Shown here in pieces: positions 1 through 6,659 of a stretch of DNA of 13,956 nucleotides. Each line of letters opens with the position of its first letter. Positions within the stretch are counted from its first letter, which is position 1. The notes under the pieces are model-generated. The model searched no databases, was not told the origin of the DNA, and saw nothing but the letters and a program-made list of their open reading frames with translations. Made by a program: the position numbers and the translations under genes. Source of the DNA: an uncultured Planctomycetaceae bacterium. GTDB lineage: Bacteria; Planctomycetota; Planctomycetia; Pirellulales; UBA1268. The stretch covers positions 1-13,956 of the forward strand of contig CAISKG010000291.1 of assembly GCA_903885855.1 (NCBI GenBank), written 5' to 3'.

Positions 1-1626
1 CCCGCCCCGGCGCCGCTCCCGCTCCCTCCGGCCGCAGCCCCCCCGGCGGCCGGCCCCGATCGCCCGGCGGCCGAGCCGCTGCCCCCTCCGGCAGGGGCGG
101 GGCAGGGGGAGAAGCGGTTCACCACCACCGACATCCAGCCGCCGGTCGTCAGCGGCGTGGTCAGCGTGCCGGGGAGCGTGATCGACGAGAGCCCCGAGCC
201 GCTCTCGCTCTTGGAGGTGCTGCAGAGCGTCGACACCCACTACCCGCTCCTCCAGGCCGTCGAGCGCGAGCGCGGGGTGGCGTCGGGCCGGTTCACCTCC
301 GCCCAGGGGGCGTTCGACACCAACGTCGCCATGGCGGGCAACGCCCTCGCGCCCGGCACCTACGAGAACTACCGCTCCGACTTCGGCCTCTCGCAGCAGT
401 TCATGACCGGAGGCATCAGCGCCTTCGGCGGCTACCGCACCGGCTTCGGCGACTTCCCCACCTACAGCCTCGCCCAGAAGACCGCCGACGTCGGCGAGTT
501 CCGCGGGGGGCTCAACGTGCCCTTCGCGCGGAACCGCGACATCGACCGCGCCCGCGCCACGCACGCCCAGGCACGCCTCGACATCGCCATCGCGGAGCCG
601 GTGATCGAGCGCAGCCGGCTCGACTACATGCGCTCCGCCGCCCGGGCCTACTGGGCCTGGCAGGGCTCCGGCGAGCGCTTCGGCGCCGGCGAGCGCATCC
701 TCCAACTGGCCCTCGACCGCGACGAGCAGCTCGAGCTGAAGGTGGATTCCGGCGCCGTCGCCAACATCGAGCGCGTCGACAACCAGCAGAACATCGCCTT
801 CCGCAACGGGATCCTCGTCCAGGCCGACCGGGCGGTGCAGCAGGCCGCCATCGACCTCTCCCTCTACCACCGCGACCCCTCCGGGCGGCCGCTGCTGGCG
901 CGTCGGACGCGCATGCGCCCGGTGCCGAGGCCCGTGCCGCCGCCGCTGTCGCTCTACGAGGAGGCGCTGGCGAGGGCGCTGCGCAGCCGGCCGGAGTTCC
1001 AGCGGCTCTCGCTGCAGCGCGAGAAGATCGTCATCGAGCGCCGGCTGGCGGTGAACCAGACGCTCCCCGGCATCGACGGCCAGCTCGTCGGCAACCAGGA
1101 CGCCGGCTACGGCAAGAGCCAGCTCTCCGGCATCGAGGGCCTCGACCGGCAGGTGCTGCAGGCGTCGCTCATCTTCCAGATGCCCGCCCAGCGGCGCGAC
1201 GCCCGCGGCAAGATGCAGACCGCCGACGCGCAGCTGTTGCAGATCGACCGGCAGCTGGAATATGCCGAGGACCAGGTGCGTGCCGAGGTGCAGGACGCCT
1301 TCTCGATGCTCGAGCGTGCCTACGAGTTCCACAAGCAGGCCGCGATGCGCCTCGATCTGGCACGGGTGGTGGCCGAGGCCGAGCGCGAGCAACTCCGGCT
1401 GGGCCGCAGCGACGTCCTGCGCGTCACGATCCGCGAGCAGGCGAAATTCGACGCCGAGATCCTCGAGATCACCGCGCGGCAGGAATTCTGGCGGGCCGAG
1501 AGCGACCTCCGCGCCGCGGACACCTCGCTCGGCCCCGAGGGGGTCGGGCTGCTCGAAGCCGCCCCCGCCGCCGCCGGCACGCCGCCGGCGCCGGCATCCG
1601 CCCCCCCCGGGATGCGTCTGCCGTGA
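1..1626 (+). CDS. TolC-family outer membrane efflux protein (5' truncated by window)
   Basis: The frame is open from base 1 to a TGA at 1624-1626, so the true start is upstream. A GTG at 157 is only an internal codon and has no ribosome-binding site. The first ~50 visible codons are a Pro/Ala-rich low-complexity linker, followed by the segment EKRFTTTDIQPP. From about codon 60 the protein has the alternating pattern of the outer membrane efflux family: an amphipathic helix (LSLLEVLQSVDTHYPLL), a beta-strand region with many aromatic and Gly residues, then long Ala/Arg/Glu/Gln-rich coiled-coil helices (for example RARATHAQARLDIAIAEPV and AEREQLRLGRSDVLRVTIRE). A second short Pro/Ala tail ends the protein. 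Members form trimeric channels across the outer membrane and periplasm for export. No membrane-fusion or pump gene follows, so any partner would be upstream. The family call is firm; the exported substrate is unknown. Confidence 0.88.
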   Translation, partial: PAPAPLPLPPAAAPPAAGPDRPAAEPLPPPAGAGQGEKRFTTTDIQPPVVSGVVSVPGSVIDESPEPLSLLEVLQSVDTHYPLLQAVERERGVASGRFTSAQGAFDTNVAMAGNALAPGTYENYRSDFGLSQQFMTGGISAFGGYRTGFGDFPTYSLAQKTADVGEFRGGLNVPFARNRDIDRARATHAQARLDIAIAEPVIERSRLDYMRSAARAYWAWQGSGERFGAGERILQLALDRDEQLELKVDSGAVANIERVDNQQNIAFRNGILVQADRAVQQAAIDLSLYHRDPSGRPLLARRTRMRPVPRPVPPPLSLYEEALARALRSRPEFQRLSLQREKIVIERRLAVNQTLPGIDGQLVGNQDAGYGKSQLSGIEGLDRQVLQASLIFQMPAQRRDARGKMQTADAQLLQIDRQLEYAEDQVRAEVQDAFSMLERAYEFHKQAAMRLDLARVVAEAEREQLRLGRSDVLRVTIREQAKFDAEILEITARQEFWRAESDLRAADTSLGPEGVGLLEAAPAAAGTPPAPASAPPGMRLP

Positions 1627-1648
1627 GGCGGCCGGCGCGGGGCCGCGC

Positions 1649-1678
1649 TTGACGAGCGGCGCGAGGGCCCCGTATTCC
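1649..1678 (+). promoter_or_regulatory. Putative sigma-70-like promoter of the sulfotransferase-glycosyltransferase operon
   Basis: TTGACG (1649-1654) matches five of six -35 consensus bases. It is followed after 18 bp by TATTCC (1673-1678), a three-of-six -10 match, in the 149 bp gap between the efflux gene and the sulfotransferase. A G+C-only 6 bp stem (1628-1633 with 1641-1646) sits just upstream, directly after the efflux stop codon. The -10 match is modest, so this is a prediction only. Confidence 0.4.
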
Positions 1679-1775
1679 TCGTCCCGGAGGGCATGGAGCC
1701 GACGAGGCGGCGCGGCCGCCGGTGCCCGGTGCGGGATTCCGCAGCCGGTGCACCATTCCGCAGGGAGCGAGTCCG

Positions 1776-2696
1776 ATGGTGGATTTCCTGGGCATCGGCG
1801 TGCAGAAGGGGGGCACCACCTGGCTCTACCACCACCTCGCGCGCCATCCGCAGATCGCCTTCCCCGCGGGGAAGGAGGTCCATTTCTGGGATCGGGCGTC
1901 GGCGGAGGGGGCGGCACGCTGGATCGCGCTGCTCGAGCCGGCCGCGCGCCACGACGCCCGGGGGCGGCCGGTCCGCACCGGTGAGATCACGCCGGCCTAC
2001 GCCTCGCTTCCGCCGGAGACGATCCGTGCCATCCGCGCCGCCTGCCCGGAGGTGCGCCTCTTCATCAGCTTCCGTAACCCCCTCGAGCGCGCGTGGTCGG
2101 CGGCGCTGATGGCGCTGGTGCGATCGCAGATGCTCGCCGAGGAGGTCTCCGACCAGTGGTTCATCGACCACTTCCGCTCGGCCGCCTCGCGCCGCGCCGG
2201 CGACTACGCCGCGATCCTGGAGCGGTGGCTGGCGGTGTTCCCGGAGGAGCAACTCCTCCCCCTGATCCGTGACGATCTCGAGGCCTGCCCGCTGGGGGTG
2301 CTCGAGGCGCTGGCCGACCATCTGGGCGTGGACCCGGCCGTGTACGGAGCCGTCCCGGCGGTGGAGCTCGCCCAGCGCGTCGTGCCGATGATCACCGCCG
2401 ACGAGGCCTACAAGCGCCAGCAGGACCTCGCGCCGCGGCCCGCCCTCGTGCCCGTCCTCCAGGAGATGTACGCGCCGGAGGTGGCGCGGATCGCGAAGTC
2501 GCTCGGGCGCGATCTGAAGCGCTGGGTGGAGGGATTCGGCGCGCCCGGCGGCCACGCCGCCCCGCCCCGGCACGAGGTCGTCGTCGGGGGCAGCGGGCAC
2601 GTGTCCGTGAACGAATGGCTCGGCGCGGGGCTGGCCCCCGCGCCGCCCCCCGCCGCGCCGAGCGGCGCGGCGCCGCCGGAGGAACCCGCGGGATGA
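1776..2696 (+). CDS. PAPS-dependent sulfotransferase (Sulfotransfer_1-like)
   Basis: A 306-residue cytosolic enzyme expected to transfer sulfate from PAPS to an acceptor, probably a glycan given its neighbours. The start at ATG 1776 is chosen because an AGGGAG site (1762-1767) precedes it and the fold begins at once. Residues 6-17 form the 5'-phosphosulfate loop (GIGVQKGGTTWL). KEVHFWD follows at 33-39, GEITPAY at 69-75, and the 3'-phosphate motif at 96-108 has R100 and S108 in the expected R-x7-S spacing (FRNPLERAWS). These are the diagnostic family motifs. The last ~45 residues are a Pro/Ala-rich tail outside the fold. The stop codon overlaps the next start (ATGA), indicating translational coupling to the glycosyltransferase. 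The family is clear; the acceptor cannot be read from sequence. Confidence 0.9.
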   Translation: MVDFLGIGVQKGGTTWLYHHLARHPQIAFPAGKEVHFWDRASAEGAARWIALLEPAARHDARGRPVRTGEITPAYASLPPETIRAIRAACPEVRLFISFRNPLERAWSAALMALVRSQMLAEEVSDQWFIDHFRSAASRRAGDYAAILERWLAVFPEEQLLPLIRDDLEACPLGVLEALADHLGVDPAVYGAVPAVELAQRVVPMITADEAYKRQQDLAPRPALVPVLQEMYAPEVARIAKSLGRDLKRWVEGFGAPGGHAAPPRHEVVVGGSGHVSVNEWLGAGLAPAPPPAAPSGAAPPEEPAG

Positions 2697-3601
2697 CCGC
2701 GCCGGGGCTCTCGGTGGTGGTCGTGTTCCACGACATGGGCCGCGAGGCGCCGCGGACGCTCGTCACCCTCTCCACCGCGTACCAGCGGGGCGTGGCGCCG
2801 GGCGACTACGAGGTGATCGCCGTCGACGCCGGTTCCACGGTGCCGCTGGCCCCGGAGGTCGTGGCGGCCTGCGGCCCCCATGCCCGGCTGCTGCGCGTCG
2901 CCAGGCGGCCGTCGCCGGCGGCGGCGATCAACGCGGCCGTGCGCGAGGCGCGCGGCGCCGCGGTGATGGTGTGCATCGACGGCGCGCGGATGCTCTCCCC
3001 GGGGGTCGTGCGGCTGGCGCTGGCGGCCCTGCGCGCCTGGGAGGATCCGGTGGTCGCCACGCTCGCCTGGCACCTCGGCCCCAAGGTGCAGAACGAATCG
3101 ATGCTCGAGGGCTACGACCAGGCCGCCGAGGACCGGCTGCTGGACTCGGTCGACTGGCGCCGCGACGGCTACGAGTTGTTCCGCATCGCGGCCCTGGCCG
3201 GATCGAGCGCGCGGGGATGGCTCCTCCCGCTCGCCGAGAGCAACGCCATCGCCGTCCGCCGCCGCACCTTCGAGCGGCTCGGCGGCTTCGACGAGGCCTT
3301 CACCACCGTGGGCGGGGGCTTCGTGAACCTCGACTTCCACCACCGCGCCTGCGCGGCGGCGGGGCCGGTGGTGCATCTCCTCGGCGAGGGGACGTTCCAC
3401 CAGTTCCACGGCGGCGTGGCGACGAACGTCCCCGCCGCGGCGGATCCCTGGCGCCCCTTCCACGAGGAGTACCTGCGTCTGCGCGGGCGCCCCTACGAGC
3501 CCCCGGCGGCGCTGCCGCTGCTGTTGGGCGCGGTGACGCCGCAGAGCCTCCCCTTCCTGGAGCGGTCGCTCGCCGTGGCGCGCGCGGCCGCCGGGGCGTG
3601 A
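2693..3601 (+). CDS. Family 2-type glycosyltransferase
   Basis: A 302-residue GT-A-fold enzyme that should move a sugar from a nucleotide donor to a growing glycan. The start is ATG 2693, overlapping the sulfotransferase stop, with a GGAGGA site at 2678-2683; longer upstream frames lie inside the sulfotransferase tail. The N-terminus has the family pattern (LSVVVVFHDMGREAPRTLVT), a strand ending EVIAVDAGS, and a donor-site segment CIDGAR around D96. The usual second Asp of the DxD motif is an Ala (A98), so metal binding may be atypical. GGFDE at 197-201 is the usual acceptor-side motif, and FHQFHGG at 235-241 may supply alternative metal or substrate ligands. There are no clear transmembrane helices, so it is probably cytosolic or peripheral. 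Donor and acceptor are unknown. Confidence 0.85.
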   Translation: MTAPGLSVVVVFHDMGREAPRTLVTLSTAYQRGVAPGDYEVIAVDAGSTVPLAPEVVAACGPHARLLRVARRPSPAAAINAAVREARGAAVMVCIDGARMLSPGVVRLALAALRAWEDPVVATLAWHLGPKVQNESMLEGYDQAAEDRLLDSVDWRRDGYELFRIAALAGSSARGWLLPLAESNAIAVRRRTFERLGGFDEAFTTVGGGFVNLDFHHRACAAAGPVVHLLGEGTFHQFHGGVATNVPAAADPWRPFHEEYLRLRGRPYEPPAALPLLLGAVTPQSLPFLERSLAVARAAAGA

Positions 3602-3612
3602 GGGGAGCCGCC

Positions 3613-4713
3613 ATGCCCGATCCCGCGGTGCCGCGCGTCCTCTTCCTCTCGGCCGCCCCCACGAGCGCCGGGCACGTGTACCGCGTGGAGCACGCGGCGG
3701 CGGGGCTCGCCGGCCGCGGCTTCGAGACCCGCGTGCTCCCCCTCGACGATCCCGGCGCCGTGGAGACGGTGGCCGCGGCCGACGCCGTCACCGTCTTCCG
3801 CGGCCGCTGGGGCGGGGCGCTCGAGCGCGTCCACGCCGCGGCGCGCCGGCGGGGCGTGCCCCTGGTGATCGACACCGACGACCTCCTCTTCGACGAGGCG
3901 CTGCTGCGCCGCGGCGCCGTGGCCCTCCTCGACCGGCTCCCGGAGGAGGAGCGGGACGGCTGGATCCGCGCCGCCGCGCTCCATCGGGAGGCGCTCGCCG
4001 CCGCCGACGCGGCGGTCGTCACCACGCCGGCGCTTGCCGCCGCGGCCCGGGCGGTCGTGCCGCGTGTGCACGTCGTGCCCAACGGCGTCGACGGGCGGAT
4101 GATCGCGGCCGCCGACGCCGCCCGCGGGGCCGCGAAACCCTCGGCCGCCGACGGGATGGTGCGCGTCGGCTTCGCCTCCGGCACCCCCACCCACCACCGC
4201 GACTTCGCCACGGCCGCGCCGGCGCTGGCCGCGTTGCTCGTGCGCCGCGCCGAGGCGCGGCTGGTGATCGTCGGGATCCTCGACGTGGCCGACGTGGCGG
4301 AGCTGCGGCCGCACATGGAGCGGATCGAGATCCGGCCGCGCGTGCCGCTGCACGAGCTCGAGACCGAGCTGGCCCGCTTCGACGTCAACCTCGCGCCGCT
4401 GGAGGCGGGCAATCCGTTCTGCGAGTGCAAGAGCGCCATCCGCGTCACCGCGGCGGCGCTCGTGGGGGTGCCGAGCGTGGCGGCGGCGGTCGGGGCGCTG
4501 CCCGAGGCGGTGGTCGACGGCCGGACCGGCCTGCTGGCCGCCGACGCCGCCGGCTGGCTCGCGGCGCTCGAGGCCCTCGTCGCCGATCCCTCGCGCCGCG
4601 CCGGCATGGGCGAGGCGGCACGGCGCGACGTCACGGCCCGCTTCGGCCCCGAGGCGCACGGCGCGGCGGTGGAGCGGGCCTACCGCGCGATCCTGGCGGC
4701 CGGCCGGCGTTGA
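3613..4713 (+). CDS. GT4-type glycosyltransferase (GT-B fold)
   Basis: A 366-residue protein starting at ATG 3613, with an AGGGGAG site (3601-3607) that overlaps the preceding TGA; only 11 bp separate the two genes. The N-terminal Rossmann half begins VPRVLFLSAAPTSAGHVYRVE and contains VIDTDDLLFDE. The halves join near VPNGVDG (about 155-161). The C-terminal donor-binding half opens with FASGTPTHHRDF (187-198), and E271-C-K273-S lies in the segment that normally holds the EX7E-type donor site, followed by ALVGVPSVAAAVGALPE and a typical C-terminal helix. This matches the Glycos_transf_1 / GT4 superfamily. With the two preceding genes it probably builds a sulfated glycan. No signal peptide or membrane span is seen. 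The sugar specificity cannot be inferred. Confidence 0.87.
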   Translation: MPDPAVPRVLFLSAAPTSAGHVYRVEHAAAGLAGRGFETRVLPLDDPGAVETVAAADAVTVFRGRWGGALERVHAAARRRGVPLVIDTDDLLFDEALLRRGAVALLDRLPEEERDGWIRAAALHREALAAADAAVVTTPALAAAARAVVPRVHVVPNGVDGRMIAAADAARGAAKPSAADGMVRVGFASGTPTHHRDFATAAPALAALLVRRAEARLVIVGILDVADVAELRPHMERIEIRPRVPLHELETELARFDVNLAPLEAGNPFCECKSAIRVTAAALVGVPSVAAAVGALPEAVVDGRTGLLAADAAGWLAALEALVADPSRRAGMGEAARRDVTARFGPEAHGAAVERAYRAILAAGRR

Positions 4714-4737
4714 CCGGCGGCGCGCGGGGGGCACAAT
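4710..4737 (+). promoter_or_regulatory. Putative sigma-70-like promoter for the DUF1501 gene
   Basis: TTGACC (4710-4715, five of six -35 bases) and CACAAT (4732-4737, four of six -10 bases) are separated by 16 bp. The -35 box overlaps the TGA of the glycosyltransferase, and the -10 box is one of the few A/T-rich words in the 47 bp gap. The promoter would let the DUF1501 gene be expressed apart from the glycan genes. Confidence 0.5.
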
Positions 4738-4760
4738 CACACGCCGGAGGATCCGCCGCC

Positions 4761-6212
4761 ATGCCGCGACGCCGTCGGCCGGGGTGCCCCGGTCATCGCC
4801 ATGCCTTCGACGGTTTCCGGGCGCTGGAGCGCGAGGGGCTCGTCGTCGGCGGCCGGCGCGGGATGCTCAAGGCGGGGCTCGCGGGGATGGCCGGGCTCTC
4901 GCTCCCGGGGCTGCTGCGCCGCCGCGCCGCGGCCGAGGCGCCGGCGCACGGACGCAAGAGCGTGATCCTGTTGTGGATGACCGGCGGGCCGAGCCAGATC
5001 GACACCTGGGATCCCAAGCCCGACCGGCCGTGGGAGAACCGCGGTCCCTTCGGCACGATCGCCACCCGGCTCCCCGGGGTGCGGATCTGCGAGCACCTCC
5101 CCCGACAGGCGGCGATCCTCGACCGCGTCACGCTCATCCGCTCCGTCGACGCGCGCGGCAGCAACCACGAGCCCAACACCGTCTTCCAGACCGGCAACCG
5201 GGCCGCCGAGCCGCGCGTCAATCCGGAGGCGGGGGAGTATCCGGCCATCGCGGCGGTGGTGGCGAAGCACCGCGGCGCGAACGCCCCCGGCGTGCCGGCC
5301 AACGTGGGCTTCTGGCGGTCGTCCTCGCACATCGCCTTCGCCGGCGCGCTCGGCCAGCAGTACGACCCGCTGCAGGGCAACGCCGGGGCGCCGCTGCCGG
5401 TCTACGACCTCGTGGGCAACGACACCGGCCGGGTCGCCGGCGGGGAGCTCTTTCGCCTCCCGGCCGGTCTCGACCTCGACCGCCTCGGCTCACGGCGCAC
5501 GCTCCTGGCCGATCTCGACCGCCTGCGGCGCGGGCTCGATCTTTCCGGAGCGATGGCCGCCACCGACGAGTTCCAGCGACAGGCGGTGGAGATGCTCGTG
5601 GGGGACGGGGCCCGGCGGGCCTTCGACCTCTCGCTCGAGCCGGAGGCGTCGCGCGAGCGCTACGGGCCGCACCTCTGGTGCCGCCAGGCGCTGCTGGCGC
5701 GGCGGCTGGTGGAGGCGGGGGTGGCGTTCGTGACGATCGACCTCTCCTACCACACCGCCAGCGGCACCTGGGACAACCACGGCGACAACATCCCTCCCTA
5801 CGGCGGCATCAGCCGCGGCCTCGCGCCGCTGCTGCCGCTGTTCGACCATCTCTTCACGACGCTCGTGCTCGACCTCGAGGAGCGCGGCCTGGCGGAGCAG
5901 GTGCTCGTGATCGCGATGGGGGAGTTCGGCCGCACGCCGACGATGGGCACGCAGGGGAGCACCGACGGCCGCGATCACTGGCCGGAGGTGATGTCGATGG
6001 CGCTGGCCGGGGGAGGGCTGCGGCACGGTCAGGTGATCGGCGCCACCGACCGGCAGGGGGGCTCGATCGCCGAGCGCCCCGTGACCCCGGGCGACCTGGC
6101 CGCCACGCTCTACCGCCACTTCGGCGTGCCGCTCGAGACGCGCTACGTCGATCTCAAGGGGCGCCCGCGCGACGTCGTGGACCATGGCGGGCCCATCGCC
6201 GAGCTGTTCTGA
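4761..6212 (+). CDS. DUF1501 family protein, Tat-exported
   Basis: A 483-residue protein; ATG 4761 follows a CCGGAGGA site (4744-4751). A twin-arginine leader is visible with R32-R33 in GGRRGMLKAG, a Gly/Ala/Leu core to about residue 50, and an Ala-rich cleavage area near 56-60. The RR pair is followed by G-M-L rather than the common DFL, and the n-region is long (31 residues). Family landmarks are WMTGGPSQIDTWDPKP (72-87), GEFGRTP (387-393) and GRDHWP (403-408). DUF1501 is related to the alkaline phosphatase/sulfatase fold, and the Asp/His residues in these motifs may bind metal; no reaction is established. In planctomycetes these genes often sit beside DUF1549/DUF1553 cytochrome-type partners, and none is present here. 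The family call is very secure and the function open. Confidence 0.93.
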   Translation: MPRRRRPGCPGHRHAFDGFRALEREGLVVGGRRGMLKAGLAGMAGLSLPGLLRRRAAAEAPAHGRKSVILLWMTGGPSQIDTWDPKPDRPWENRGPFGTIATRLPGVRICEHLPRQAAILDRVTLIRSVDARGSNHEPNTVFQTGNRAAEPRVNPEAGEYPAIAAVVAKHRGANAPGVPANVGFWRSSSHIAFAGALGQQYDPLQGNAGAPLPVYDLVGNDTGRVAGGELFRLPAGLDLDRLGSRRTLLADLDRLRRGLDLSGAMAATDEFQRQAVEMLVGDGARRAFDLSLEPEASRERYGPHLWCRQALLARRLVEAGVAFVTIDLSYHTASGTWDNHGDNIPPYGGISRGLAPLLPLFDHLFTTLVLDLEERGLAEQVLVIAMGEFGRTPTMGTQGSTDGRDHWPEVMSMALAGGGLRHGQVIGATDRQGGSIAERPVTPGDLAATLYRHFGVPLETRYVDLKGRPRDVVDHGGPIAELF

Positions 6213-6239
6213 CCCCGACGCTCCCGGTGGCCCCGCCGG

Positions 6240-6425
6240 TCAGGCGGCGCGGCGGCAGCGCGGCGCGGTGGCGGAGGAGAGGCGGGCCGGAGCGGGGCGG
6301 CCGGGCCGGAAGAGCGTCAGCTCGAGGATCTTCGCCAGGCTCGCCTGGTTTCCCACGACGCACGATCCGCCGGGGAGGGTGATCCGCAGCGGGGGGGCCG
6401 TCAGGGGCTGTTTCTTGGCGGGCAT
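6240..6425 (-). CDS. Small hypothetical protein (61 aa)
   Basis: On the minus strand an ATG at 6425-6423 opens a 61-codon frame ending at 6240. It is preceded by GGAGA with a 7 nt gap to the ATG, a better ribosome site than the flanking chemoreceptor gene has. The frame continues far upstream without a stop, but that part is a shadow of the chemoreceptor. The product starts MPAKKQPLTAPPLRITLPGG, then has a short beta-like stretch (SCVVGN), an amphipathic helix (QASLAKILELTLF) and an Arg/Pro/Ala-rich tail with one Cys. About 93% of its codons end in G or C. That does not settle strand choice, because third positions of an overlapping plus-strand frame coincide, but the plus-strand product looks non-protein-like. 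It converges on the DUF1501 gene with 27 bp between stops. I do not recognise the family, and no function is proposed. Confidence 0.6.
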   Translation of the reverse strand: MPAKKQPLTAPPLRITLPGGSCVVGNQASLAKILELTLFRPGRPAPARLSSATAPRCRRAA

Positions 6426-6659
6426 GCCGTGGTCTCCGGGGTGCTCGCTCGTGGTGGTGCGCCGGGGCCGCGAAGCCCCGACTTTCCCCGTATCGGCACG
6501 GCGGCGGCCGGGGCGCCAGCCGGATTGTGACGGCCGCAGCGGTTTTTTCGCGCGTGCCACCCGGCCCGGGGACGCGTCCCGCACGGCGCCCGGTGCGAAG
6601 GTACGCTCGCTTCGCGGCATCCCGCCGTGTTCGAGGAGTCCGGCCCCGCCGGTCCGTCC
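6426..6659. other. Divergent intergenic region between the small ORF and the chemoreceptor
   Basis: This stretch separates the minus-strand small ORF from the plus-strand chemoreceptor and would carry both promoters. It holds a perfect 6 bp hairpin (CGGGGC 6463-6468 with GCCCCG 6475-6480, loop of 6) in the leader of the small ORF. A second inverted repeat (GCGGCCG 6504-6510 with CGGCCGC 6531-6537) is followed after 5 nt by six T (6543-6548). The loop of 20 and the gap before the T run make it a poor terminator. A minus-strand CACAAT lies at 6528-6523, without a good -35 box. No convincing promoter was found for either gene. Confidence 0.3.

Noticed and set aside
1628..1646. Hairpin GCGGCC/GGCCGC directly after the efflux gene as a terminator
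   Set aside because: Only a 6 bp G+C stem with two T following; such stems are expected by chance at this base composition.
6504..6548. Inverted repeat plus six T as a terminator before the chemoreceptor
   Set aside because: The loop is 20 nt and a 5 nt gap separates the stem from the T run, and no plus-strand gene ends nearby except DUF1501 some 290 bp upstream.
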